The position numbers and the translations under genes were made by a program. A stretch of 64,000 bases of DNA. Origin: Salvia splendens (taxonomy: Eukaryota; Streptophyta; Magnoliopsida; Lamiales; Lamiaceae). Location: NCBI RefSeq assembly GCF_004379255.2, contig NC_056037.1:9372902-9436901 (forward strand), written 5' to 3'. Position 1 is the first letter of the stretch, and every line of letters starts with the position of its first letter. Below are positions 22,478-33,700 of the stretch, in pieces. The notes under the pieces were generated by a model. It made no database searches. It was not told the DNA's origin and saw only the letters and a list, made by a program, of their open reading frames with translations.

Positions 22478-23997
22478 TAATTTATAAAATGCAAACTGAA
22501 TTAGTTCAAGTTCCATACTCGGTGACCCTCGATATTATAGTATTCGTTATAAGTACAATGTAGAAATCTTGTACATTATATATGTAGTAAAAAGAAATTG
22601 CAAAATTATCAAATTTCAAAATCTCTATTTGTTGCAATTCGCCAATAAATGTCTCATTTTAAATCAACTCAGATTTTTAAAAATTATTTGACTTTATAAA
22701 AGAAGGTAGGTAGGAAAAGTTAGTGAAATCTTGACCTACTTTTATATATTGATTTTATAATAAAATGTGAGTTAAATGAGTTGGTGAAATGTGGAGTATA
22801 GTTAAGTGAAACATGACATTTAGACTCAGTGTCATTAGTCAACACTATAAAGGACACATAGTTAGTACTCCTTGCAAGTGTAAACTAAGTTTCGTAACCT
22901 TAATTAATAGAAGTTGGACGGTCTGTGGTTAATTATGACAATGGGAATCCGAAGTTTGCTAATCTTGATTACGATACCAGTGTGAATAACATTGAATGAA
23001 TGCACGTTTAAGTCTTTCTTACTTAAAAGCGAAAGATGATACCTCAATTATTATAAGTTTTTAATATTTCTATAGTATTATAATGAATATACGATATAAA
23101 TTACTATAGTATCTTTTAATTCAACAAAAATGGGAGATATTTTCATAACTCAACAAAATCCTGGAATAAAAGGTTGTACCCAATGTTTATTGGGCTGATA
23201 CAGAGTCCTATTGGTGGCCCAATTATGTAAGTTCATATAAATAAATACATGAATGATGAATAGCCCAAATTACATATAGACCTTAGTATTGTTGAGTTTT
23301 AAATTTTCAGGTCTCTAAAACAATTGTTTGAGCCTCATTAGTCTTTTATAAAATACGCTGAATAATTATGTGAATTTTAGTTTTTGTAATTATAAAACTC
23401 TATATATACCAACACATTTCACTCCTTATTTTTTATGATTTGTAATGGATTAATTTACAATGATTTTTCACTCATCTGATTAAATGGTTTGATTTCATGT
23501 CGCGCCAAATTCTGTCAGGATAGTAACATTTCATTCGATCAGGATTTCCACGTGGTGTGGTATGACAGTAAACACTGTAATCCACTAAGATTGTTTGAAA
23601 ATGGGCCGAGACTTTACAATTATGCGTCGAGACAATTATGGATATTTATTTTGAAGTAAAACGTAAAAAAAAATACGTGGATAACCGATATTATTTGTAG
23701 AATGTAGACAACATCTAGTTCTGCAAACTATTATTTGAAAGAAAACAAATTGCATTAGTCACTTTCATTACATTAAAGTCTAAAAAGGTACAAAATACTT
23801 GTGGCCACATAAATTCCTTTTATACCAAACGATGGGAAGAAAAATCTCCACTTGTACAAAATTGTTCACATGCAGGATTTAATGAAATTCCAATAAAATT
23901 TATAGTGGTATAAGTTTTTGAGTTAGGTTTATTTTATGATTTAAACTAAAGAAATAAGTATTTAGCTTTGATTTTGATGTGATACTCATGTAGTAAT
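22478..23997. other. AT-rich intergenic DNA
   Basis: No supported feature. Confidence 0.45.
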
Positions 23998-24480
23998 AGC
24001 GAGGTGATCAATTGCTAACTAGTTAACAATCCAAAATTAATTGATATAATGTTAAATGGATTATATTTTAAATTTAAATAATTAATAAATAAAATTAAAG
24101 GTATTAATATCAATTCTCTCTTATTAAAATTATCATAAAACTTTAAATTTACGTAATTCTCTCAATTTAAATTATTTTTTCGCAAAAAATATATCAAATT
24201 AAAGGTAATTTTATAAGGATTCTAACGAGATCTCAATTGCATATGTTCCGACGTTCGGATGATGAAATTTGATGATTTTTATTTATGTTTTCGTATATGT
24301 TGATAAGCAAATTTTTTATCAACAAATACATCAAAAAATCTCAATATAATGCATATAAAATCTCAATATAATGTATGTAAAATCTCAATATAATGCATGT
24401 GAAATCTCAATAAATCCGTGTTGATATTTTGTCTACTATTTATTGAGATTCGTAAGATTTAATCTCATCCACTCATTTTA
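23998..24480. repeat. Dispersed repeat, copy A
   Basis: The core at about 24121-24270 (TATATCAAATTAAAGGTAAT, then AAGGATTCTAACGAGATCTC) matches 28110-28252 in the same orientation. It is followed in both copies by short tandem motifs like ATCTCAATATAATGCATGT. One edge, GTGATCAATTGCTAACTAGT, recurs inverted at the edge of copy B. Class unknown, and no coding sequence. Confidence 0.55.
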
Positions 24481-25592
24481 AAATTTAAGGATGGAGATTT
24501 GGTCTTGATTTTGAATTATGATGCTATTAAGCAAGGAGCCGCTAGTAATATGTTATAGGTTCAACTATTAAAAGTATTTTAAAAGGCCAGAACATTGCTA
24601 TGTAGTTTGATTTAATTTGCCTCGAAATGATTTTCTTCATGTGTCGTATATATATAGACGCATATCATGTATTTAGGAGAGTCGTCATCCTACCACTGAT
24701 ATTCCTATCGTGTGTGATCGGCCCGAGGCTCAACGATCAATTGTTCGCCGCGGCCCGCGGGGATCTTTCTGTTCACCGGAACTGGAGCAAAAGTAGGGGT
24801 ACTTTCTCACTTGTAGAAGAAAGGAATGACATTCAATAAAAAGATATTTGTATTTCTTGATTAATTAATTCATTATAAAAGATTCTATATATATTTATAC
24901 ATATAGATTAAATCATGTCCTTGTATATAAAAATGGTAAATCTCTAAAATATCTAAATAGAATAACATCATATAGAGGCTCGTATCATATACATTGACAT
25001 GAATCTTTCTATATACATCACGGCTAAAAACATTGTTTATAGTTTTATACACTATGTTCGAAGTGTTGTTTTGTTTATGACCAAGAAATCTCATACTACA
25101 GGTTGATTATCGTAGTCACATATCTAGCCTGAAAAACTATTTTGGGCCATAAATCAAACTACGAAGAAAATTTTTTTGACTTTAAAATATTTTTGATGAT
25201 TGAACTTTACAGTGTTATGGCTATTTAAATATTTCCAATAGTTAATAAGATTAAATAGCTTCACACAAAATCCAGATTTCAGACTATAAAGTATACTGTA
25301 ATTATTTTTTAAATAAATTCCACATACACTTTTTTTCTCGCTTCTAAGCTAACAGTAAATTATACTACTCCAGTAAATTATACTACTCCGTACATCTGTT
25401 CTACTATTAAAAATAAATTATTTTTTTTGAATTGTTCAATAAAAATGAAACATGTTTTAAAATAGAAAAATATTATTTCTATTTTTTTCCCTCTTTAATT
25501 TTTTTATTAATTTATACAAAAAATATTAAAAAAATTTAATACTATAAAAAATCATACTTTATAGGGAGTACACAAAGTCTCAAAAGTATATA
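24481..25592. other. AT-rich intergenic DNA
   Basis: A GC-rich island at 24700-24800 interrupts AT-rich DNA but encodes nothing I recognise. A decayed Stowaway-like stretch may lie near 25385-25572 (CTCCGTACATCTG and GGGAGTA ends). Confidence 0.4.
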
Positions 25593-25600
25593 TAGGAGTA

Positions 25601-26236
25601 GGATTATGCTAAGATGACAACCCTTCTTAAAGTGACAACGTACCACCAATCTCGTGCTGACACATGGCAAGTTATCAAGCAATATTAGAGACGTATCCAA
25701 CAATATTAATTTAGTATGCGTTTACAGATTGTATGATAGCAAGGACGGAGCCAGGAATTTATAATGGGAGGGGCAAAAATATACATAGGCAAAATTCAAG
25801 TATTTTAGATGGGGCAATTAGTGAGAAATTAAACTAATTAATTTTTATATTATATAAATTATATATATGTGAGGAAAATGGAGGAGAGGGCCCCTTCTTG
25901 ATACATGTTGGATCCGTCCCTGCATGATAGTAATAGGTGGATTGCAATGTAGATTGTTGAGTATTGCAGTATAGGCATAGAATGTTTCAATTGCAGTATA
26001 TATATAGACATATTGCTTTTTTATACCGTTATTTTGCATTATTGACAATAATGCAATACCCAACACTCTACAGCGCAATCCACGTATTACTATCATGCAA
26101 TCTGTAGAAATCCATCTAAAACGTTTATTATGATATTACTGGATACGCCCCTAATTGCTGGATAGCGTGCCACGTGGCAACATGAGGTTGGTGATATGTT
26201 GTCACTCTAATTGTGGTGGCACCTAATGCTCCTCGG
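25601..26236. mobile_element. Fold-back, MULE-like MITE with long inverted arms, interrupted by a hAT MITE
   Basis: TAGGAGTA flanks both sides (25593-25600 and 26237-26244). The arms match over about 150 bp: AGTGACAAC then CACCAA, ACATGGCA/ACGTGGCA, CGTATCCA and CAGATTG appear on the left and, inverted, on the right. The left arm is interrupted at 25740-25922 by another element. Arms this long with an 8-9 bp duplication suggest a Mutator-type MITE. Confidence 0.7.
25740..25922. mobile_element. hAT MITE nested in the fold-back element, 183 bp
   Basis: The ends CAAGGACGGAGCCAGG and, in reverse, CAGGGACGGATCCAAC match the common hAT terminus CAGGGRCGGAKCCA. The 8-bp flanks TATGATAG (25732-25739) and CATGATAG (25923-25930) differ at one base. 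Confidence 0.82.
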
Positions 26237-26284
26237 TAGGAGTATGCATAAGTATTTGGGTTCACTTTTTACACCACATAATTT

Positions 26285-26841
26285 GGGGGATGGATCCCCT
26301 GCTGTTCCAAAAACACATCATATTGTGCTATGCACAAAACGCACAATCATAGGTATGAAACACAGCCCATTTTCTTTTTCTTTTCTTTAATGTTTTCATT
26401 CTTATTTAATACTCCAACTACGTATTATTAGTATAATATTGAATGTTAAAACCCATTGTAAAATTTATTTGTTAATATATTACTACTTATTACAATTATC
26501 ATTTTTAAAATGAAATGATTCGCTGAAAAATGAGTTATCCTTATTTCTTTACATATATTGAACTATTTAATTATAATTGATGATTTCCTCAATATTAAAT
26601 TAGAGAATATATTTATCATTCAATTTTGAATATTTGAGTTAATCATTTTATTTCAGAAGTGATTACATAATTAATATTTTTATAGTTCGATTTTACAATG
26701 TTTTTTAGTATTTAAAATTGTACTAACATTAGTAATAATGAAAACATTAAAGAAAAGAAAAAGGAAATGGGCGGCGTTTCATTCCTATGATTGTGCGTTT
26801 TGTAATGTGCTGTGTTTTTGGAACAGCAGGGGATCCACCCC
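26285..26841. mobile_element. Fold-back MITE with inverted arms of about 140 bp
   Basis: The left arm begins with GGATCCCCTGCTGTTCC and continues through GCACAAAACGCACAATCATA and a TTTCTTTTTCTTTTC tract. The right arm repeats all of this inverted, ending GGAACAGCAGGGGATCCACC. The central region is AT-rich and non-coding. No clean target duplication was found, so the superfamily is open. Confidence 0.75.
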
Positions 26842-26951
26842 TAATGTGAACTTACTTGACCGGAAACAATGACACGTGCTATTCTAAATGACGTCATATG
26901 GAGTATTAAAGATATGTTAGGGTCAGATTTGATGTGATTGAACTATTATTA

Positions 26952-27413
26952 GGTCTCGTTCAGTTCGCATGATATGCCAAGAAATGGCATTAATTATGGG
27001 CAATACAGCTGTTTGGTTTACTAGACTCATTTCTGGAAGGCCCGAGTATTGTCAACCGACCCGCACTATTCCTCTTAGAAATGGTGTTTTTGAATTCTTG
27101 GATGGAAGATGATTTTTAATTCTGTTCTTGAAAAACACAGCCAGAAATAAAGCTAAACTTACTAATATACCCCTTCACCTATTTCTACTGGGCGCAGATT
27201 TTGGGGCATTTTAAAAAATTTAGTGGCAATTTAGTCAAAGTCTACAAAGTGGCAGTGTCATTTATTACCACAGAAGGAAATCTTTTGCCAAAACCGAATC
27301 CAAACCTTACAACATGAACACTAGAATTAATTAAAAAGGACGTGAGCCCTACCCAATTTAATCTCACAAGAAATAATTCTACTCATTCCTAAACAAGCAA
27401 ACTGAACGAGTCC
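26952..27413. mobile_element. Tourist-like MITE, 462 bp
   Basis: TTA duplications lie at 26949-26951 and 27414-27416. The left end GGTCTCGTTCAGTTCGC and the right end, in reverse GGACTCGTTCAGTTTGC, pair with 3 mismatches. Non-coding. Confidence 0.82.
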
Positions 27414-27488
27414 TTAGTCTATTCAATTCTATGGGCATGGGCTAAAAACGTTGCAAAATCATATATTCTTCTGTTCTTAATTAATTAC

Positions 27489-27688
27489 TTCCTCCACCCC
27501 ATAATAAAAGTCTAATAAACAGTAAATAGGTCTCACTTTCCACTAATTCACTTTCACTCACATTTTATTATAAAACCACTATAAAAAAGTAGGCATCATA
27601 TTTCACTAATATTTCCAACTCACTATTCTTTACTTTTTTAAAAATCGGTTCACACAACAAGAGTGACTCATATTGTGGGACGGAGATT
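27489..27688. mobile_element. Stowaway MITE
   Basis: The left end TTCCTCCACCCCATAATAA and the right end ATTGTGGGACGGAGATT form a decayed Stowaway inverted repeat. The interior CACATTTTATTATAAAACCA is shared with the copies at 10783, 28751 and 29074. Confidence 0.7.
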
Positions 27689-27718
27689 CTCATTTTAATA
27701 TACTCATGAAAAGTACTC

Positions 27719-28019
27719 ACTCCGTCCGACCTAATTGAGACGTTTTTATTTTGGCACAAGATTTCAGATAGTGGTGTTTAGTTGATTAAATTATTAATAC
27801 TAGTAAAGTAAGATAAATTAAGAAAAAGAAATTGAAAAAAATATGTGTGAAAATAAAGTAAAAAAGTGAAAGAAAGAATAAAGTAGGAGAAATGATAAAG
27901 TAAGACAAATACGAGAATAAAGTAGGAGAGAGAAATGCGTTAATTATTGCCAAAAGAAAAAATATCTCACTTAGATTAAAAATATATCAAAAAGGAAAAC
28001 GTTTCAAATCAAGAGTCTA
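27719..28019. mobile_element. Stowaway-like MITE, decayed
   Basis: The left end CACTCCGTCCGACCTAATTG followed by GAGACGTTTTTATTTTGG pairs with a right side containing AAGGAAAACGTTTCAAATCA. The outermost GGACGGAG of the right end is lost. The interior is rich in AAAGTAAGA/GAGAGAAA motifs. Confidence 0.5.
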
Positions 28020-28039
28020 AATCATCAGCCCCGAAATGT

Positions 28040-28578
28040 TAATACGTTCAACAAAAAAAGTCAATAAGGGTATTAAGGTCAATTTACAACAAATTAGTTG
28101 GAACTAACTTTTGAAAAATAACACATAACTTTAAAATGCATATAACTTTCTCGATTTAAACTATTTTTTTGCACAACATATATCAAATTAAAGATAATTT
28201 CATAAGGATTCTAACGAGATCTCACTTGCAAATGTTTCAATATCAAAATTTGAAAAAAAATAGAAAATCTTCAATTTTTTCGTACAACAACAAATGTCAA
28301 CATAGTATATAAAATATGTCAATATAATACATGTAGAATGTCATTATTAAAGCAATGTGTTGACATTCTTAAAACATTGTGTTGATATTTTCAACTCACT
28401 ATATTGACATTTTCATCCAAAACCCTAATTTGGTAGTTTTTTTTATCTTTTTCGATTTAATTAATAAAAACAAAAATTACACGTGACAAATTTTAGACCA
28501 CTAGATTTCTAAATCCTATGGTCTTAAATTAGTTGTAGTTAGCAACTAGAGAGTGAGTTAGCAATTGATCACTCCCCA
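28040..28578. repeat. Dispersed repeat, copy B
   Basis: Shares the core AAGGATTCTAACGAGATCTC and its surroundings with copy A (24121-24270), plus the motif AGCAATTGATCACT at its far edge (inverted relative to copy A). It contains imperfect tandem TGTCAATATAATACATGTAGA-like units near 28300-28390. Confidence 0.55.
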
Positions 28579-28750
28579 TATACAAAATATATTAAATTTT
28601 GCAATAATAAAATATAATAAAAAATACATCAATAACATTAAATCTTAACTATAATTAGTTATATATGTGAAATTATAAAATATAAAAATATTAAATACAG
28701 TGAATGATAAAATATAATTAATTTTTTTTAGTATATGGAGTATATATTAC

Positions 28751-29003
28751 TTTCTCCGTGCCTGAAATTTTATCACATTTTTCCATTTTTGTCTGTCCCA
28801 CAAAATTTGTCACATTTCACTTTTTACCATTTTTTATAACGGACCCCACATTCCACCAACTTATTCCCACTCACATTTTATTATAAAACTAATACTTTAT
28901 AAGTAGGACTCACATCCTACCAACTTTTCAATCCACTTTCTATTACATTTCTTAAAACACGTGTCCGATCAAACTATGACAATATTTGGGGGACGGAGGA
29001 AGT
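28751..29003. mobile_element. Stowaway MITE, first of two in tandem
   Basis: The left end TTTCTCCGTGCCTGAAATTT and the right end ATTTGGGGGACGGAGGAAGTA are inverted repeats. The interior CTCACATTTTATTATAAAAC is nearly the same as in the neighbour at 29074. Confidence 0.75.
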
Positions 29004-29073
29004 ATTAGTTAGTGTATATACAAATTAATATTTTAATATAAAAATAGATAAAGTTCATAGCAGTTATCATACA

Positions 29074-29326
29074 CTCCTCCCATCCCACAATGATTGTCCC
29101 ATTTTTCTATTTTCGTCCGTCCCACAAAATTTATCTCATTTCACTTTTTACAATATTTTGTAGTGGGGCTCATATTCCACTAACTCATGCATACTCACAT
29201 TTTATTATAAAACTAATATATAAAAATGGGACCCACATTCTACTAACTTTTTCAACTCACTTTTAATTACATTTCTTAAAACTCGTGCCCGGTCAAAGTG
29301 AGACAATCTTTGTGGGACGGAGGGAG
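29074..29326. mobile_element. Stowaway MITE, second of two in tandem
   Basis: The left end CTCCTCCCATCCCACAATGA and the right end TTGTGGGACGGAGGGAG form the inverted repeat. Same length (about 253 bp) and orientation as the element 70 bp upstream. Confidence 0.8.
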
Positions 29327-29539
29327 TCTTATATATAATTAAAACATGAATTGTTAGTTAGTTTTGGTAACAAAAAACTACTCCTATATTAATATCAATA
29401 ATTAGTGTATAATTATATATACTACTTTATGGGAATATTAGGGTGTCACCATATTTAGAGTGATATCATACCACTAATCCTAGCCCTTAGATCTACAAGA
29501 TGAACGCGATGAACGCTTAGGATTGAGTTGATAAGAGTT

Positions 29540-29632
29540 CGGATTGCTGTCTTATGTGTTGGATATTGCTGTCTTATGTGTTGGATATTGCAGTCTTATG
29601 TGTTCGGATTGCAGTCTTATGTGTTGGATATC
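29540..29632. repeat. Short tandem repeat, unit about 22 bp, four copies
   Basis: Units of TGCTGTCTTATGTGTTGGAT, alternating CTGTC/CAGTC and GTTGG/GTTCGG variants. Confidence 0.85.
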
Positions 29633-29920
29633 CCCAAGGACATCCCGACGGACTTCCCACAATAATAAAAATTCACAAATTCACTGAATTAAACAATTTA
29701 CGGAATTAAAATTTCGACACAAATAAGGAGAAATTGCAACCACTTTATTTAAAAAAAAAACATAAAATAATCGGGACGTCCGCGCGGACGTCCGTGGGGT
29801 CAACGCAATGGTGGACGTCCGCAAGGACGTCGCCACGGACATCCCGGGAACGCCGCGGAACTCCCGTCTCCGTGGCGCGCCCATGCCCCCCGCCGCGGCT
29901 CTCCTTACTGTGGACACTCT
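29633..29920. repeat. GC-rich patch, likely one-ended Harbinger MITE remnant
   Basis: The right end ACTGTGGACACTC is followed by TTA and resembles the GTCCAC-type end of the element at 40188. The left end is missing or diverged. It contains GGACGTCCGCGCGGACGTCC, a perfect palindrome, at about 29773. The open frames here are products of the high GC content. Confidence 0.4.
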
Positions 29921-30760
29921 TAGTTGGATACACAACAGAAAACAGTTTATTTTGTTTCACAAAATTTGAAACCGGAAGTGTACTGGGAGGGTCTCATAGT
30001 GCCCTAGTTGGTGGTGACAGGATAATATAATAATATTCACACGTGAATCTTTGAATAATTTGGTCATATAAGTAACACACTTTCTTTTTATTAAAATATC
30101 TTTGAGTTGGAGTCCAGCGACACTATTTCTAAATTTCTTTTATAAGAATTATATTCATTATTTATATGTATAAAAATATTTTCCGTGAGTCAATTTTTTA
30201 TTTAATTTTTTTATAATAATCAATTTATAGTACTATAAAAGAACTTGCAAATCATCGAGTTCCAATTTCTTTTATCCTGAATAAATTGTACAACTTGCTC
30301 ATAACTTAAAAGAGTTCTAATTTAGTAACAAAAATCATTTACGACCAACCGAATTAAAATGATAAAATCGTTATCCATATATTTGCATTACAAAGCCAAC
30401 TAAAATCCGATAGTAGCATTTCATTAAAAAAAATCACGATGAAACAACTTCACAATTTTCTTAAAAAAATTGCATCCACACGTTCACAAATCGCACATAG
30501 TGTTCCATAGCATATATATGTATGAAGTGTCTGTGACAAGCCAAAACAAAAGATATAGAAACAAATTTGCAGAGGCCGCCCCCTCTCCTACACAAATTGT
30601 GGTCGAAACCGTTTCTCTCTCTCTCTCTCTCCCAAAGCGTAAACCGAAAAAAGGAACACAGCGGTGACCTGTACATAATGCACTGACCTGTCTGCACTGC
30701 TTCCATTATTATTTCAATTTCATTCAAAAGAGTTGATAATTCAAAATTCAGTGGGGATTA
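29921..30760. promoter_or_regulatory. 5' flank of the GLK gene
   Basis: AT-rich up to about 30560, then a CTCTCTCTCT tract (30614-30632) of the type common in plant leaders. No TATA box could be assigned with confidence. Confidence 0.35.
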
Positions 30761-33700
30761 ATGCTCGCAGTGAAGCATGAGAGAGGAATCGAGGCATTCT
30801 CAATGGAAGACACAGAATTTGAAGACGAGAATTTGCTCGACACCATTAATTTCGACGACATTCTCATCGGAATCGGAGACGGCGACATGTTGCCTGATTT
30901 GGAAATCGATAACGAATTCTTCGCCGAATTCTCAGGCTCCGAATCTGAGACGAAATTAGAGAGTGAAAATATTTCGCTAGAAGATGCCGCAGCAGATTCA
31001 GTTTCCGATGTCGATTTGGAATCGGTTCAGAAACCCGAACCCGAACCGGAAGTGAAGGATCCGGATTTGAAAGAAGCGGACGACACGAGTAAGGTATCGT
31101 CGTCTCGCTGTAAAAATCCACCGGGGAAGAAGAAAACCAAGGTACTTAATGTTGCATAATCTCTGCTCAATTCTGTTGCAATTAATAAATGTTGATTTAT
31201 TCAGTCAGAAATTAGAATTGTCTCTGTCGCTATAGGTGGATTGGACGCCGGGTGCAGGCGGTGGAGCAGCTAGGGATTGACAAGGCGGTGCCGTCGAGAA
31301 TTCTAGAAATCATGGGAAATGACTGCCTTACACGCCATAACATTGCCAGCCATCTTCAAGTATGCTTCAATTCTCTCATTCTCTCTCTCAATACATTCCA
31401 CAAATTGAGTACATGTCAAATTCTTTGCCTATGTCCAAAAAAATTAGCCACAATTTGTTTGGCATCATAAATCAAATATCCAAAAATTTAATTAAACATA
31501 TATCGAATAAAATATATTAACATAATTAATTATAATCAGATAACATCTTAATTTGACACACCAACGTAGATTATATTATCAATTTTGAGTTTTGCTTTAT
31601 TATTTTTTAATATACTAATTGTTTGCAATAAGACACGTCGTCCCCTTCATCTGCATTTTTCAAGTTAATCATTTTTGCATATCATTTCAATGCACAACAC
31701 CAATTCTCAATAGTTAAAAATGAAGTAGATAAAAAAATCGTGTCAAATTAAAATTATGAAACACTACTACTCTCTAATATCACCCGTATATATAGCTACG
31801 AAGACTAAAAAATTGACGTATAGCTAGGAATCAAAAATCCAGAATAGATCAAATTCTTTTTACGTAATACTCCATTCATTTTTTTAATTGAAACACTTCT
31901 TTTCAATAAAGAGATTAAAAAAAGATGTTTAGTGTATTAAAGTGGGTGAATAAAAAATACTAAGAGAAATAATTAAGTAAGATAAATGAAGAGAAAATAA
32001 AGTATGAGAGAATAAAATAAGATAGATGAATGAGAGTATATAGTGTATATCTAATCTCATCTCCACAAGTCCGAGTTAAAAGTATCAGGTTTTTTTCTCC
32101 TTTTGTAGGAGTATTTATTTGATCATTTCATATCAAAATGTCTGGGTAAATAAAGAAAGTTACATCTCATCTCGTATCTTACTTTATCAAGATATATTAC
32201 CGACAAAATAGTAATGTCACCTTATCAAATGTTTAATATACCGAATTTGATTAGAGTCTTTATTGAAATTATTGTGAAGTTGAAAACAAGGCACTTAGAG
32301 CATCTCCAATGGTCGGCGTCACCACCGGAGCGCCGATTTTTCGCCCACGCCGGTTTGACGCCGAACCATTGGAACCGGCGTGGGCGAAATCGGCGTCAAA
32401 ATCGGCGTCGCCATGCCGATTCCCGCGCTGACGCCGGTTCCCACGCCGATCCTCACGGGCGCCATTGTGGCTCCCGGATCGGCGCCAAACCGGCGTCGGA
32501 TTTAAATATTTTTTTTTTTTTTTCGCAAAACACTATATATACGCGCGTTGAACCTCATTTTCATTCGCACCACTTGTTTTAACGAGTAAGGGACCAACGC
32601 GTTTGTGGCATGTCGACTGCATTGCTGATATAATGTATGTCTGTATTATCATGCACAACATGATCGTCGAAGATGAAGGTGTACAACTGACTGATTGGGC
32701 CACCGACGATAATGAAGCAGGTCCAAGCCACGGCGTCATCACCGCCAACGTACGAGGTGGGGTACCGCACGATGAAGAAGCCCTCCTCCAAGCACATGCC
32801 GACATGCGTCAGACGGAGGCTCATATTCGACTGCAAAATGATTTAGTTGAAGAGTTGTGGGCGCTGAGGACTGCAAGGCGGTAGTTTTTATGCAAATTTA
32901 TGTAATTTTTTAAATGTAATATTTTTAATTATTGTACTTTTTTTATATTAATGTAATAAAAAAATTTTAATATTATTATTCGAATTTTCCGTATTTGTCT
33001 CGTAATTTAAATTCCGTATGTTGATACAAGTGTAAATTAAATTATATAATTGTTATTAGTGATGTGGATAGGTAGTGTGAAGGCTATTTGATGGCTATTT
33101 GATGTCCAGTTGATGTGGCAAGCTGATGTGGCAGGAGAATTGTAGTGCTGATGATGTGGCAGTGTGAAGGCTATTTGACGGCTATTTGACGTCCGTCAGC
33201 ATTGGAGATGCTCTTAAAAGTGTCTGGTAGCCCATCGTTTCATTTTCTTGGTCGATTTGTGTCAACGTGGAAAAGCGATTTGCTGTATGATAAAACCTTT
33301 TTTAAATGCTAGCTAGTACTACTAATTATTTGATAATGTCGTGGACTTCTGGAGATGACTACATTAAACAGTAAATTTTATATTTCTGTGGATCTTTATT
33401 AGTAATTACTTTTACTGTAGTTTGGAAATTGTAATTCGTTTCTACTTTATTATTCAATAGATCAAATATTGAAGCCAAAAGTTATATGCATGGAGTACAA
33501 CAATCTTATTTTAAACTTAATTAGAATTTATTATCTTAGATTCTTTCTTTTAATCATAGTATTAAATTAGTTAGGACGAATTCCAGATGATTTTCTAAAT
33601 ATGATTATTCGATATAGTAGTGTAGTACATTATAGTGAGATATTCCAGATGGAGTTTTTCACTGAAGTAGTAAATAATAGAGGTTGAAATTCTCTGACCT

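Noticed and set aside
24627..24839. 70-codon open frame over a GC-rich island
   Set aside because: No recognisable domain, no splice context and no neighbouring element; composition alone is not evidence of a gene.
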